DNA of 64,000 bases from NCBI GenBank assembly GCA_029263215.1, contig JAJCXY010000041.1:1-64000 (forward strand). The letters are read 5' to 3'. Each line of letters starts with the position of its first letter. Position 1 is the stretch's first letter. Below the pieces are notes generated by a model. It was not told the origin of the DNA. It was given only the letters and a program-made list of their open reading frames with translations, and did not search any database. The DNA comes from Acidimicrobiales bacterium. GTDB taxonomy: Bacteria; Actinomycetota; Acidimicrobiia; Acidimicrobiales; Aldehydirespiratoraceae. Positions 19,211-29,103 of this stretch are shown one piece after another. The position numbers were made by a program, and so were the translations under genes.

Positions 19211-20028
19211 CCGTCGGCCACCGTGGGCTCGGCGGACTCCACTCCGGCGGGGACAGTCTGTGCGACGCAGCGGTAACGCTCCGGGCCAATTGCGCGGCAC
19301 ACGGCCATCGGATCTGCCACATCTGTCTCCCACACATGGCCTTCTGCCCGGGCTGCGAGTTCGCGAGGCACTCCGTCGAAGGCAACTCTTCCCTCCTCGA
19401 GCACCAGCACCCGCCGACAGGCGGCGGCGAATTGGTCGGCATGGTGGGTGGCGACGAGCACGGTTGCCTCGGCGGCGAGTTCGACCAGAAGGCGGGTGAT
19501 CTCGCCCCTCTGCTCGGCATCGAGGGAGGTGAGTGGTTCGTCGAGCACAAGCAGATCGGGCCCGCCCAGCAAGGCCTGGGCGATCGACAGGCGACGCTTC
19601 ATGCCTCCGCTCAGAGTACGAATGCGGTCGTCGAGATGATCGGTGAGCGCGACCCGCTCGAGCGTCCAGGCCGTCCAACGCCTGCGCAGCCGGGCCGGAC
19701 CTATCTCTTTCAAGGCGGCGACGTAGTTGCAGTACTCCCTCACCCGCATCCGTCCCGGAAGGCCGTCGTCTTGGGCGACATAGCCGAGCCGGCGCCGAAT
19801 CGCGGTGCGCTCGGCGGGGTCGGAGGGATCGAGTCCGGCGACACGGATCGAACCCGAACTCGGTTCGGTGACCGTGGCCGCGAGCTTGAGGAGGGTGCTC
19901 TTGCCCGAGCCGTTGGGGCCGAGCACTGCGGTGATGCCGCCATCGAGCACGGTGGGGTCGAGAGCAAGGACAGCCTTGGCGCCATAGCGCTGGCCTAGAG
20001 ACTCGAAGGAGACGACGGGGCCTGGCAT
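19174..20028 (-). CDS. ABC transporter ATP-binding protein
   Basis: Walker A GPNGSGKST, signature LSGGMKRRLSIAQALL, Walker B LLVLDEPLTSLD. Confidence 0.92.
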   Translation of the reverse strand: MPGPVVSFESLGQRYGAKAVLALDPTVLDGGITAVLGPNGSGKSTLLKLAATVTEPSSGSIRVAGLDPSDPAERTAIRRRLGYVAQDDGLPGRMRVREYCNYVAALKEIGPARLRRRWTAWTLERVALTDHLDDRIRTLSGGMKRRLSIAQALLGGPDLLVLDEPLTSLDAEQRGEITRLLVELAAEATVLVATHHADQFAAACRRVLVLEEGRVAFDGVPRELAARAEGHVWETDVADPMAVCRAIGPERYRCVAQTVPAGVESAEPTVADGYLAVVRFRPRP

Positions 20029-20032
20029 CAGT

Positions 20033-20812
20033 TCACCGAATCGAAAGGGTGTCGAGGCGCCGCCGGCGGCGGAAGAACACGACCGCCGCCAGGGCAGTGA
20101 GGGCGAAGCTGAGGACCTGCGCCACCGGACCGAACGCGGCCGAGGGGTCGGCAGCCTGGGTCACGATGAGCACGACCAGAAGCCAGGTGGTGGCCACACC
20201 CGCAGCAGCCGCCCGCGGGTCGAAACGCGTTGCCAGGGCCATGGTGGTCCCGGTGGCGGCCAGGGCGGGGAGCAACCAGGCGATGCGGTAGGGGCCACCA
20301 TCGGGCACGAGGGCCGACGCGGCCAGCAGGATCGCCGTGCTGGCGCCCACCACCGTGATCGCCCTTACGAGAAAGAGACGGAAGCCGTCGATCGGCGCGG
20401 CCACCGCCACCTCGTGGGTGGGGTCGACCGCGGGGCCGAAGGCCAGAGCCACCCCGAGCAGGGGAACGAGGGGGGCGAGGGTGAGGAAGGCGACGATCTG
20501 GTCGGCCCCTTCGGTGGCTGTGCTGTTGGCGGCCGCGGTGAGCGCGAACAACACCGCCACGAATACCGAGCCGAGCCACGATCGTCGCAGGGCCGGGGTG
20601 GCGGTGACGAGGGGGATCGTTCGCTCGTCGACTCCGAACCGGGCGAGGAGGCGAGCCAGGCGACCGGGGCGTGGGGCGTCGAGTTCGGCCTCGATCGCGG
20701 CGAGATTGGAGGCGAGCCGGACCGCAATGGGGTCGATCTCGGCCGACGCTAGGAAACGTGGGTGCTCGCCGGCACGGGCAAGTGCGTTTTCGACAGGGTT
20801 GACCGGTGTCAT
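20033..20812 (-). CDS. Polytopic membrane protein (putative ABC permease) with ~85-aa cytosolic N-terminus
   Basis: About 6 hydrophobic segments; sits between ECF sigma (ATGA overlap) and ABC ATPase (4-nt gap). Confidence 0.7.
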   Translation of the reverse strand: MTPVNPVENALARAGEHPRFLASAEIDPIAVRLASNLAAIEAELDAPRPGRLARLLARFGVDERTIPLVTATPALRRSWLGSVFVAVLFALTAAANSTATEGADQIVAFLTLAPLVPLLGVALAFGPAVDPTHEVAVAAPIDGFRLFLVRAITVVGASTAILLAASALVPDGGPYRIAWLLPALAATGTTMALATRFDPRAAAAGVATTWLLVVLIVTQAADPSAAFGPVAQVLSFALTALAAVVFFRRRRRLDTLSIR

Positions 20813-21366
20813 CGGAGAACCTCCTTGAGGATCTGGCGGGCACGGGACAGGCGACTCTTGACCGTGCCCACGGGGATGTCGAGCAGGCTCGCGGCCTCGG
20901 CGTTGGTGAGGCCGTCGAGGGCGGTGGCCGCGAGTACGGCCTGGAGTTCTGGGTCGAGAGCGGCGAACGCGGCACCGAGATCGGTGTGACCCAGAGCCAG
21001 CGGGATCTCGTGGGTGATCACCTCGGCCAATGGCGCCGCGTCGGCGATCGGTTGAGGCGGCCGCCGACGGCGGAGCTGATCGATCAGGCGCCGTACGGCG
21101 ATGGTCCAGAGCCAGGCTCCAACCTCGCCGGACGGTCGGTAGTCGCTCGCTTGCTTCCACACCGCGAGGAAGGTGTCCTGCAGGGCGGTGTCGACGAGTT
21201 CGGGGTCGTGGCTACGGCGACTGAGTCGAACGGTGATCCAGCCGGCGTGACGTTCGTAGAGGGCGGCGAGAGCGTCGCGGTCGCCCGCGCCGACGCGTCG
21301 AACGAGATCGACGTCGTCGTTCGGGCCGGTGCCGGCCGGCGCGGGATCAGCGGTCACCGTCGACAT
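20809..21366 (-). CDS. RNA polymerase ECF-type sigma factor
   Basis: Region 2 (LVRRVGAGDRDALAALYERHAGWI...LQDTFLAVWKQASDYRPSG) and region 4 (DGLTNAEAASLLDIPVGTVKSRLSRARQIL). Confidence 0.93.
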   Translation of the reverse strand: MSTVTADPAPAGTGPNDDVDLVRRVGAGDRDALAALYERHAGWITVRLSRRSHDPELVDTALQDTFLAVWKQASDYRPSGEVGAWLWTIAVRRLIDQLRRRRPPQPIADAAPLAEVITHEIPLALGHTDLGAAFAALDPELQAVLAATALDGLTNAEAASLLDIPVGTVKSRLSRARQILKEVLR

Positions 21367-21367
21367 G

Positions 21368-22363
21368 CTAGAAAACCGACACCCTCCGACGGCGGAAGGG
21401 CACGAATCGGCGTAGCCGACGTATCCGGCGCCGCCACGCCGACGGGAACGGATAGCGCTCCCTGGTTTCGGCGCGAAACGGGTAGAGCAGCTGGCCCGGA
21501 ACGCTTGGCGGGATCGGGTCGTCGTTGCCGTAGATGGCGGGACGACGATCCTTGGGCATGAAGTAGGTGCCCCAGATCATGTCCCAGATCGGGAGGAATA
21601 CCGAGTAGTTGGTGTGGATCGATTCCGGGTAGTTGGCGTGATGCCAGTGGTGGAACTCGGGAGTCATGACGATCCGGTGAAGGGGGCGCAGTCGCCAGCG
21701 GATGTTGGCGTGAGCGACCAGGCCGAGAATCGTCTGGATGATCGCCACCGCACCGACCACTTCCAGCTGGAAGCCGGCGACGATGAGGAACACCGCGGGA
21801 ACCACGATGATGATCCCGTCGAACGGATGTTGACGAATCCCTGAGATCCAGTCCATCTTGGCGCTCGAGTGGTGGATGGAGTGGAAGCGCCAGAAGAAGC
21901 CGACCTCGTGGCCGAGTCGGTGGGCCCAGTAGATGAGCATGTCGGCCAGGAGCACCGCTTCGGTAGCGAGCAACCAGGTCGGCTGCGCCATCACCAACGG
22001 CCGCAGGGCGAGCGCCGGGAGGATCACGGGGAATGCCAGGAGGGCGATGCCGATTCCCATCGCGATCCCGACGACATTGAGTACCGGTGCAACGAGGGCA
22101 TAGGTGAGGTCGGTGCGAAGTCCGGGACGTCGAATGGCTTGGTCGTGGCGACGAAACATCTTCTCGAACGGCACCAGGATGACGAAGAGAGCGACGATCC
22201 CTCCGGCACCTTCGAGACCGAAGTACATGCCGATCGGGATGGCCGCGAGAAGGCCCACGATGTGGATCCAGCGCACGACGCGCCATCGGCGGGGGCGACG
22301 GTCGGGCCGCGGTGGGGGCGGGGGAAGGACCGAGTTCGGTGGTGAAGGGAGTGACGACTGCAT
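21368..22363 (-). CDS. Sterol desaturase / fatty-acid hydroxylase superfamily membrane protein
   Basis: Di-iron His boxes HRLGH, HSIHH, HHWHH with surrounding TM helices. Confidence 0.88.
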   Translation of the reverse strand: MQSSLPSPPNSVLPPPPPRPDRRPRRWRVVRWIHIVGLLAAIPIGMYFGLEGAGGIVALFVILVPFEKMFRRHDQAIRRPGLRTDLTYALVAPVLNVVGIAMGIGIALLAFPVILPALALRPLVMAQPTWLLATEAVLLADMLIYWAHRLGHEVGFFWRFHSIHHSSAKMDWISGIRQHPFDGIIIVVPAVFLIVAGFQLEVVGAVAIIQTILGLVAHANIRWRLRPLHRIVMTPEFHHWHHANYPESIHTNYSVFLPIWDMIWGTYFMPKDRRPAIYGNDDPIPPSVPGQLLYPFRAETRERYPFPSAWRRRIRRLRRFVPFRRRRVSVF

Positions 22364-22449
22364 GGGGGAACCTCCTACTCCACTTATCGAGATGCGACCC
22401 TCGAACGGTTCATTTGACCGTTCGGTGATGTGGGCTCCACGATGGCGTG

Positions 22450-22911
22450 ATGAGCGTTGAACTGAGCGATGACGACCGCAAGGGGCTTCAGGCCGCCATC
22501 GAGGAGGCCCGGGCCGGGCTCGCCGAGGGGGGCATTCCGATCGGCTCCGCCTTGATGATCGACGGTGAAATCGTGGGCCGGGGCCACAACCGGAGGGTGC
22601 AGCAGGGGTCGGTTGTGCTCCATGCCGAGATGGACTGCCTCGAGCAGGCGGGCCGACTTCCCGCCTCGGCCTATCGGCGGGCCACCCTCTACTCGACCCT
22701 CTCACCGTGTGACATGTGCACGGGAGCGGCCCTTCTCTACGGGATACCCCGCGTGGTCATAGGTGAGAACGAGACCTTCCTCGGAGGCGAGAGCCACCTC
22801 GAAGGGCGTGGTGTGGAGCTGGTGCGAGCCGACGACGCGACGTGCAAGCAGATGATGAGGGATTTCATCGCGGCGGAACCCCAGCTGTGGAACGAAGACA
22901 TCGGCGAGTGA
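22450..22911 (+). CDS. Nucleoside/cytosine deaminase (CDA superfamily)
   Basis: VLHAEMDCLEQAG and TLSPCDMCTGAALL zinc motifs. Confidence 0.92.
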   Translation: MSVELSDDDRKGLQAAIEEARAGLAEGGIPIGSALMIDGEIVGRGHNRRVQQGSVVLHAEMDCLEQAGRLPASAYRRATLYSTLSPCDMCTGAALLYGIPRVVIGENETFLGGESHLEGRGVELVRADDATCKQMMRDFIAAEPQLWNEDIGE

Positions 22912-22914
22912 TGT

Positions 22915-23697
22915 TCAGAAATTGATGTCGAGCACCAGCGGAGCATGGTCCGATGGTCGTTCCAGCCCCCGGGCGGCCCGGTCGACGTGGACAGATTCGG
23001 TGGCATCGGCCACCGCCGGCGAGCACAGCGCCAGATCGAGGCGTAGTCCCTGGTCCTTGGCGAATCCGTCGGTGCGATAGTTCCACCAGGTGTAGACCCC
23101 CGCGCCGGGAAGGTGCTCTCGGGTGACGTCACGGAGCCCGAGGTCGATGATGGCGTCGATGGCGGCCCGCTCCGGAGGGCTGGCATGGGTGCGCTTCTTC
23201 CACCGCGAGGGCATGTAGATGTCGAGGTCGGTGGGCGCGACATTGAAATCTCCGGCCACCAACGACCTCTGGCCCACAGCGCCCTTCAGGGCGAGCTCGG
23301 ATCGTAAGCGTTCGAGCCAGACCAGCTTGTAGAGATAGTGAGGGTCGTCGAGTTCTCGACCATTGGGCACATACACCGACCACATCCGGACTCCGCCGCA
23401 GGTGGCGGCCAGGAGCCGAGGCTCGTCGAAGGGCTCCCGCTGGTGGCCGTCGAAGCCTCCAACCGGATTGTCGAGTCCCACCCGGCTGACGATGGCGACG
23501 CCGTTCCAGTGGTTGACGCCGTGGTGGGCGACCTCGTACCCAGCGGCTTCGAACGCTGCGAAGGGGAAGTCGGAATCGCCGCACTTCGTCTCCTGGAGCA
23601 GGAGCACGTCGGCCTGGTTGGCGACCGCCCAGCCAAGCACTTGATCCACTCGGGTGCGGATCGAATTGATGTTCCAGGTGACCACCCGCATCGGCAA
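22915..23697 (-). CDS. xthA: Exodeoxyribonuclease III
   Basis: VVTWNINSIRTRVDQVLGW, LLLQETKCGD, VAGDFNVAPTDLD, DHAPLVLDI. Confidence 0.93.
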   Translation of the reverse strand: MPMRVVTWNINSIRTRVDQVLGWAVANQADVLLLQETKCGDSDFPFAAFEAAGYEVAHHGVNHWNGVAIVSRVGLDNPVGGFDGHQREPFDEPRLLAATCGGVRMWSVYVPNGRELDDPHYLYKLVWLERLRSELALKGAVGQRSLVAGDFNVAPTDLDIYMPSRWKKRTHASPPERAAIDAIIDLGLRDVTREHLPGAGVYTWWNYRTDGFAKDQGLRLDLALCSPAVADATESVHVDRAARGLERPSDHAPLVLDINF

Positions 23698-23729
23698 GGA
23701 CCCTATCGGTAGGGTGGGCTTTCGAAGGG

Positions 23730-24407
23730 GTGAATGTGGACGACTTCAAGAGCGATTTCATCGACTTCATGGTGCGGTCGGAGGTTCTGTCGTTCGGTGA
23801 TTTCACCACCAAGAGCGGGCGCCGCACTCCCTTCTTCATCAATGCGGGTCGCTACCGCACCGGTGAGCAACTAGGTCGTCTCGGCGAGTTCTACGCCGCC
23901 GCGATCGAGCAGACCTGGCCAAGCGATGTCGACGTCTTGTTCGGGCCGGCCTACAAGGGCATCCCCCTTGTGGCCACCACCTCCATCGCGCTCGCCGCTC
24001 TCGGGCGCGATGTCGGATTCTGCTTCAACCGCAAGGAAGCCAAGGATCATGGCGAGGGTGGCTCATTGGTGGGTGCGCCGCTCGCGGCTGGTGATCGGGT
24101 GCTGATTGTCGAAGACGTAACCACCGCGGGCACATCGATACGTGAGACGGTGCCGGTGATGCGCGACGCGGCCGATGTTGTGTTGGCCGGGTTGATCGTG
24201 TCGGTGGATCGCCAGGAACGAGGCACCGGGCCGCGTTCGGCGCTGACCGAAATCGCCGATGAGTACTCGATGCCGACCAGGGCGATCGTCACCCTCGACG
24301 AGGTGGTCGAGCATCTTCGCGGTCGCAAACTTGACGGTCGCGTTGTGCTCGATGATGAGACCGCCGGTCGGATCGCGGCCTACCGCGGCCAATACGGTGC
24401 GTCGTGA
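23730..24407 (+). CDS. pyrE: Orotate phosphoribosyltransferase
   Basis: FTTKSGRRTPFFINAG, PRPP loop VLIVEDVTTAGTSI. Confidence 0.94.
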   Translation: MNVDDFKSDFIDFMVRSEVLSFGDFTTKSGRRTPFFINAGRYRTGEQLGRLGEFYAAAIEQTWPSDVDVLFGPAYKGIPLVATTSIALAALGRDVGFCFNRKEAKDHGEGGSLVGAPLAAGDRVLIVEDVTTAGTSIRETVPVMRDAADVVLAGLIVSVDRQERGTGPRSALTEIADEYSMPTRAIVTLDEVVEHLRGRKLDGRVVLDDETAGRIAAYRGQYGAS

Positions 24408-25486
24408 GCGGCTGGGAAACTGAAACGGTCTCGGTGGAAATCGTCGTGCCCGACGACTGGCACGTCCACTTTCGCGACGACGAGATGCTCGCCGCGGTCG
24501 CGCCGTTCACGGCCCGCGGCTTCCATCGCGCTCTCGTGATGCCGAATCTGGTGCCACCGATCACCAACACGACGACTGCCGCGGCCTATCGCGATCGGAT
24601 TCTCGCCTCTGTCGGTCCCGATGCCCGAGGCGACTTCACGCCGCTCATGGGGCTCTACCTCAACGACGATCTCGATGTCGACGATCTCCTTGCCGGCCAT
24701 CGAGACGGAATCGTCTTCGCGGTGAAGTACTACCCCGCAGGTGCCACCACCAACTCTGAAGCGGGCGGGGCGTCACTGGCCGGCTATCGGTCGGCTCTCG
24801 AGGTGATGGCTGGTGTGGGCATACCCCTTCTTGTCCACGCCGAGTCCACCGATCCCGAAGTCGACATCTTCGACCGCGAGGCGGCGTTTCTGGAGGCCGA
24901 GCTCGCCCCGATTTGTGATGAAGTCCCGGAGCTGAAGGTCACCGTCGAGCACGTCTCCACTCGTGCCGGCCTGGACTTCGTGCGCGGTCACACCGGTGTG
25001 GCCGGCTCGATCACCCCGCACCATCTCACCTGCGATCGGTCTGACCTGCTCGCCAACGGCTTGCGTCCCCACCTTTACTGCAAGCCGGTGATCAACAGTC
25101 GCGAGGAGCGCTTGGCGCTGGTGGCCGCAGCCACATCTGGCGATCCTCGCTTCTTCTTCGGCACCGACTCCGCCCCTCATCCGCTGAGCGACAAGGAGTC
25201 GGTCTCCGCGAAACCGGGGATCTTCAGTGCTCCTCATGCCCTCGAGGTAGTAGCAGAACTGTTCTACCAACGCGGAGCACTCGATCGGCTCGAGGCCTTC
25301 GTTTCCCTCAATGGTGCCGCTCACTACGGTCTCGAGGCGAGCGCCGAAGTCGTGCGCCTCGAGCGGGCTGTCGGAGAGGGGGTCGAGGGGGCCACGACGA
25401 TTCTGAGCGCCGATGGCTCCGAGGTGCGGATCTTCGGTGTCGATGCCGGCCGCAGATGGTCCCGGCTGAGTCGTCGATGCTGCTGA
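24404..25486 (+). CDS. pyrC: Dihydroorotase (PyrC type)
   Basis: DDWHVHFRD metal motif, MPNLVPPITNT, FFGTDSAPH; 4-nt overlap with pyrE. Confidence 0.94.
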   Translation: MSGWETETVSVEIVVPDDWHVHFRDDEMLAAVAPFTARGFHRALVMPNLVPPITNTTTAAAYRDRILASVGPDARGDFTPLMGLYLNDDLDVDDLLAGHRDGIVFAVKYYPAGATTNSEAGGASLAGYRSALEVMAGVGIPLLVHAESTDPEVDIFDREAAFLEAELAPICDEVPELKVTVEHVSTRAGLDFVRGHTGVAGSITPHHLTCDRSDLLANGLRPHLYCKPVINSREERLALVAAATSGDPRFFFGTDSAPHPLSDKESVSAKPGIFSAPHALEVVAELFYQRGALDRLEAFVSLNGAAHYGLEASAEVVRLERAVGEGVEGATTILSADGSEVRIFGVDAGRRWSRLSRRCC

Positions 25487-25505
25487 AGTCTCCACGGGCA
25501 ACAAC

Positions 25506-26345
25506 ATGATCCCACTGAGAGACGAGAACCCCACGCGGCGGCCGGCCGTGCTGACGGTCTTGTTGATCGCCTCCTGCATCGGGGTTTTCGTGTTTGTCCA
25601 GCCCGACGCCACCCACAGTTTCGAGGCGGCCACCCAGGCCGATCTGGTGGAGGAGATCGAGTTCAGTTATCAGTACGCCGCGATCCCGTGTGAGCTAGTT
25701 CAGGGGCGCCCGCTCACCGGGGTCGAGATCACCACCACTCAGGTCGGAGGTGACGCCGATGCCTGTGACCCATCGGCTCGGGGGGTGACCCCGTTCCCGG
25801 ACAAGAACGTGTGGGTGGCGGTGGTCGTGTCGATGTTCCTGCACGGGAGCTGGATCCACCTGATCGGCAACATGGTGTTTCTCTGGGTGTTCGGCAACAA
25901 CATCGAGGATCACATGGGGATCGGCCACTTCGCCGTCTTCTATGTGCTGGCCGGCGTGGTGGCCACCGCCGCTCATGTGGCGGTCCAGGTCGACTCGACG
26001 GTGCCCCTCATCGGGGCGAGCGGCGCAGTGGCGGGGGTGATGGGCACCTATCTCGTGTGGTTCCCGTGGGCGCGGGTGCGAACCTTCGTGCTGCTCGGAA
26101 TCATCCCCCTGTTCCCCCGGATTCCCGCCGCGTTCTTGTTGGGCCTGTGGTTTGTCAGCCAGTTCTTTTTGGGTGATGCCAGTGGCATCGCGTGGATGGC
26201 CCACGTGGCGGGGTTCGCTTTCGGTGTGATCACCGGCCTCGTGGCCCGCTCCGACCCCAGGTTTCGCAATCGTCTGTGGGCCCACCGCTACCGCACCACC
26301 GGGAAGGGCTCCTGGGACAACCGCCGCGGCCCCAGGGTGGACTGA
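25506..26345 (+). CDS. Rhomboid-family intramembrane serine protease
   Basis: HLIGNMVFLWVFGNNIED, catalytic GASGAVAGVMG and HVAGFAFG. Confidence 0.93.
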   Translation: MIPLRDENPTRRPAVLTVLLIASCIGVFVFVQPDATHSFEAATQADLVEEIEFSYQYAAIPCELVQGRPLTGVEITTTQVGGDADACDPSARGVTPFPDKNVWVAVVVSMFLHGSWIHLIGNMVFLWVFGNNIEDHMGIGHFAVFYVLAGVVATAAHVAVQVDSTVPLIGASGAVAGVMGTYLVWFPWARVRTFVLLGIIPLFPRIPAAFLLGLWFVSQFFLGDASGIAWMAHVAGFAFGVITGLVARSDPRFRNRLWAHRYRTTGKGSWDNRRGPRVD

Positions 26346-26385
26346 GCTGGTTGCATAGGTAGTTCAATTCTGAAAAAATATCGGG

Positions 26386-26889
26386 ATGACCGACGTGACC
26401 AAGCATGGCGAAGACACCGACCGCACCGATGAATGGGACGCGCTTCGACGTCGGCATATGAGTTCGGATCGGCCGGCCTCGTCGGCGGGCGGTGTTCATC
26501 ATCTCGCCCTGCTGTGCTCCGACGTGGAGCGAACGATCGCCTTCTACCAAGACATTCTGGAGTTCCCCCTCACCGATCTCTTCGAGAATCGCGACTACCA
26601 GGGCTCGACTCACTTCTTCTTCGACATCGGCAATGGAAACCTGCTTGCCTTCTTCGATTTCCCCGGGCTCGACCTAGGGCCCTACGCGGAGGTGCTCGGC
26701 AGCATGCACCACCTCGCGATCTCGGTCGATCCAGAGAAACACGAATACCTGCGGGGCAAGCTCGAGGCAGCCGGGATCAGAATCACCTTCGACTACAACA
26801 CGTCGATCTACTTCGATGGCCCCGACGGCGAGCGTCTCGAACTGATCGCCGACTCATTGGGCGAGATGTACGGCAGCACCATTCTGTAG
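26386..26889 (+). CDS. VOC-family (glyoxalase/dioxygenase fold) protein
   Basis: GVHHLALLCSDVERTIAFYQDILEFPL..., PDGERLELIA. Confidence 0.9.
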   Translation: MTDVTKHGEDTDRTDEWDALRRRHMSSDRPASSAGGVHHLALLCSDVERTIAFYQDILEFPLTDLFENRDYQGSTHFFFDIGNGNLLAFFDFPGLDLGPYAEVLGSMHHLAISVDPEKHEYLRGKLEAAGIRITFDYNTSIYFDGPDGERLELIADSLGEMYGSTIL

Positions 26890-26952
26890 AACGACTCGCC
26901 GCCTCGACCTTCGCCTTGTCGCTCGGCGGCGGCCCATGACAGGGTTTACAGA

Positions 26953-28110
26953 ATGTACAAGGAGGGTGGCACCGACACAGCCACAGCGGCGGACGATGCG
27001 GCCTCCGACCCGAGTCGGGCTCATCTGGCGCGCGCCGCCCGGCCATTCGTCGGGTTGGCCGTACCCTTCCTGGCTGTCGCGGCTGCCCTGCTCGTCGGTG
27101 CGATCATGTTGCTCGCTCTGGGGGCCAACCCTCTCGACGGCTACAACGCCATGTTCTCTGGCGCGTTCGGCGGATCGGACGAACTCGCCGACACTGCCAT
27201 CAAGGCCATGCCGCTTCTTCTGGTGGGTGTAGGTATCTGCATCGCTTTTCGGGCTGGTGTGATCAATATCGGCGGCGAGGGGCAGATCATTGCCGGCGCG
27301 ATCCTCGCCACCGTCGTCGCTCTTGCCGTGCCCGATCTTCCCGGGATCGTGCTCATCCCCACAGTGATCGTCGCCGGTGCCATCGGCGGGGGAATCTGGG
27401 GAGCGATTCCGGGGGCGCTCAAGGCCTACGCCGGTGTCAACGAGATCCTGAGCACGATCATGATGAACATCATCGCGGCCCAGTTCATGAGCTTCCTCCT
27501 CCAAGATCTGCTTATCGAGGAGGGCGCGATCCGCATCCAGCAGACCGAACGTCTCACCGAGAACGCCGATCTACCCCTACTCCCCGGCGGCACCCGTCTC
27601 CACATCGGTGTTCTCATAGCGCTCCTGGTCGCCGTTCTCGGCTATTTCCTGCTCTTTCGCAGCTCACTTGGCGTGAGGCTTCGCGCGGTGGGCCACAATC
27701 CCAGTGCTTCGCGTTATGCAGGAATGCCGGTGAAGCTCAGCGTCGTGCAAGCCCTCGCCTTCAGCGGTGCCTGCGCGGGGGTGGCTGGCGCGGTGCTCGT
27801 CTTCGGCAGCGAATCACATCGCCTGATAGGTGAAGGAGGCGCGGCGGCTTTCACCCAGAACGCGGGCTTCAACGGCATCGTCGCGGCCCTGTTCGGAGGG
27901 CTCCATCCCCTGGCTACCGTGCCGGCGTCGTTCTTCTTCGGAGGCATGCTCACCGGGGGGCTCGAGATGCAACGCGAGGTGCAGGTGCCGGCGGCCATGA
28001 TTCTCGCGCTCAACGGCGTAGTGGTCGTGTTCGTGGTTGCCAGCCTCAAGCTGCGGGCCAGGCTGAGGCAATGGGTCGACGGTGAGATCGAGCGGGAGGG
28101 ACGGGCATGA
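26953..28110 (+). CDS. ABC transporter permease (BMP/nucleoside type)
   Basis: GVINIGGEGQIIAGAILAT, AYAGVNEILSTIMMNIIA. Confidence 0.92.
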   Translation: MYKEGGTDTATAADDAASDPSRAHLARAARPFVGLAVPFLAVAAALLVGAIMLLALGANPLDGYNAMFSGAFGGSDELADTAIKAMPLLLVGVGICIAFRAGVINIGGEGQIIAGAILATVVALAVPDLPGIVLIPTVIVAGAIGGGIWGAIPGALKAYAGVNEILSTIMMNIIAAQFMSFLLQDLLIEEGAIRIQQTERLTENADLPLLPGGTRLHIGVLIALLVAVLGYFLLFRSSLGVRLRAVGHNPSASRYAGMPVKLSVVQALAFSGACAGVAGAVLVFGSESHRLIGEGGAAAFTQNAGFNGIVAALFGGLHPLATVPASFFFGGMLTGGLEMQREVQVPAAMILALNGVVVVFVVASLKLRARLRQWVDGEIEREGRA

Positions 28111-29039
28111 GCGAGTTCTTCACCGTCTCGGTGATAGTCACCACCCTTGCTTCGGGGATCCGGCTCGCCACACCCTTCCTGTTCGCGGCACTCGGAGAGA
28201 CGGTCGGTCAGCGCTCCGGCGTGCTCAACCTCGGCGTCGAAGGAGTGATGCTGCTCGGTGCATACGCCGCCTATTACACGGCCCTCGAGTCGGGCAGTGC
28301 CACGGCCGGTGTCCTCGCCGCCATCGTGGTCGGCGGTGTGATGGGCCTCATTTATGCGTTCATCACAGTGGTGATGCACGCCGAACAGGGCATCTCCGGA
28401 ATCGGTATCTTCCTCTTCGGCCTCGGTTTCACCGACCTGCTCTTCCAGAAACAGGTTGGTACGCCCATCCCGATCCGGGGCCTCCGCGACTTCGACATCC
28501 CCCTCCTCAGCGACATTCCGCGAGTGGGAGAGGTGTTGTTCCAACACAATCCGCTTGTCTATGTGGCGTTCCTGCTGGTACCCACCTTCTGGTTTGTCAT
28601 CAACCGCACCACCTTCGGTCTCAATATTCGGGCCGTTGGCGAATCGCCGGACGCGGCCGACACCCTCGGTGTGAGCGTCAACCTCACCAGGGTCGCCGCG
28701 ATCGTGATCGCCAACACGATGGCCGGCCTCGGCGGTGCCGCCCTTGCGCTGGAGGTGGGTGTGTTCCAGCAGAACCTCACCTCGGGCCGCGGATTCATCG
28801 CAATCGCGCTCGTCTACTTCGGTGCCTGGCGGGCGGTGGGCGTGATGACCGGCTCGCTCTTGTTCGGAATCGTGTCGGCCACCGTGTTGCAGTGGAAGAC
28901 GCTCGGCATCGTGGAGGGCGGCGCCGCCACCCTCACCTCCATGGCTCCCGCGGTGCTAACCGTTGTCGTACTCGTGGCGGTCAGTAAGCGGATTGGCCAA
29001 CCTTCGGCCCTAACGAGATCGTTCGACCGAACGGCATGA
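28107..29039 (+). CDS. ABC transporter permease (BMP/nucleoside type)
   Basis: FAALGETVGQRSGVLNLGVEGVMLLGAYAAYY; 4-nt overlap with previous gene. Confidence 0.92.
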   Translation: MSEFFTVSVIVTTLASGIRLATPFLFAALGETVGQRSGVLNLGVEGVMLLGAYAAYYTALESGSATAGVLAAIVVGGVMGLIYAFITVVMHAEQGISGIGIFLFGLGFTDLLFQKQVGTPIPIRGLRDFDIPLLSDIPRVGEVLFQHNPLVYVAFLLVPTFWFVINRTTFGLNIRAVGESPDAADTLGVSVNLTRVAAIVIANTMAGLGGAALALEVGVFQQNLTSGRGFIAIALVYFGAWRAVGVMTGSLLFGIVSATVLQWKTLGIVEGGAATLTSMAPAVLTVVVLVAVSKRIGQPSALTRSFDRTA

Positions 29040-29103
29040 TCACCAAGACGCTTTGCCACAAGATCTGGCCCTCTAGTCAGAAACAACCCTAGGAGGGGTT
29101 CAA

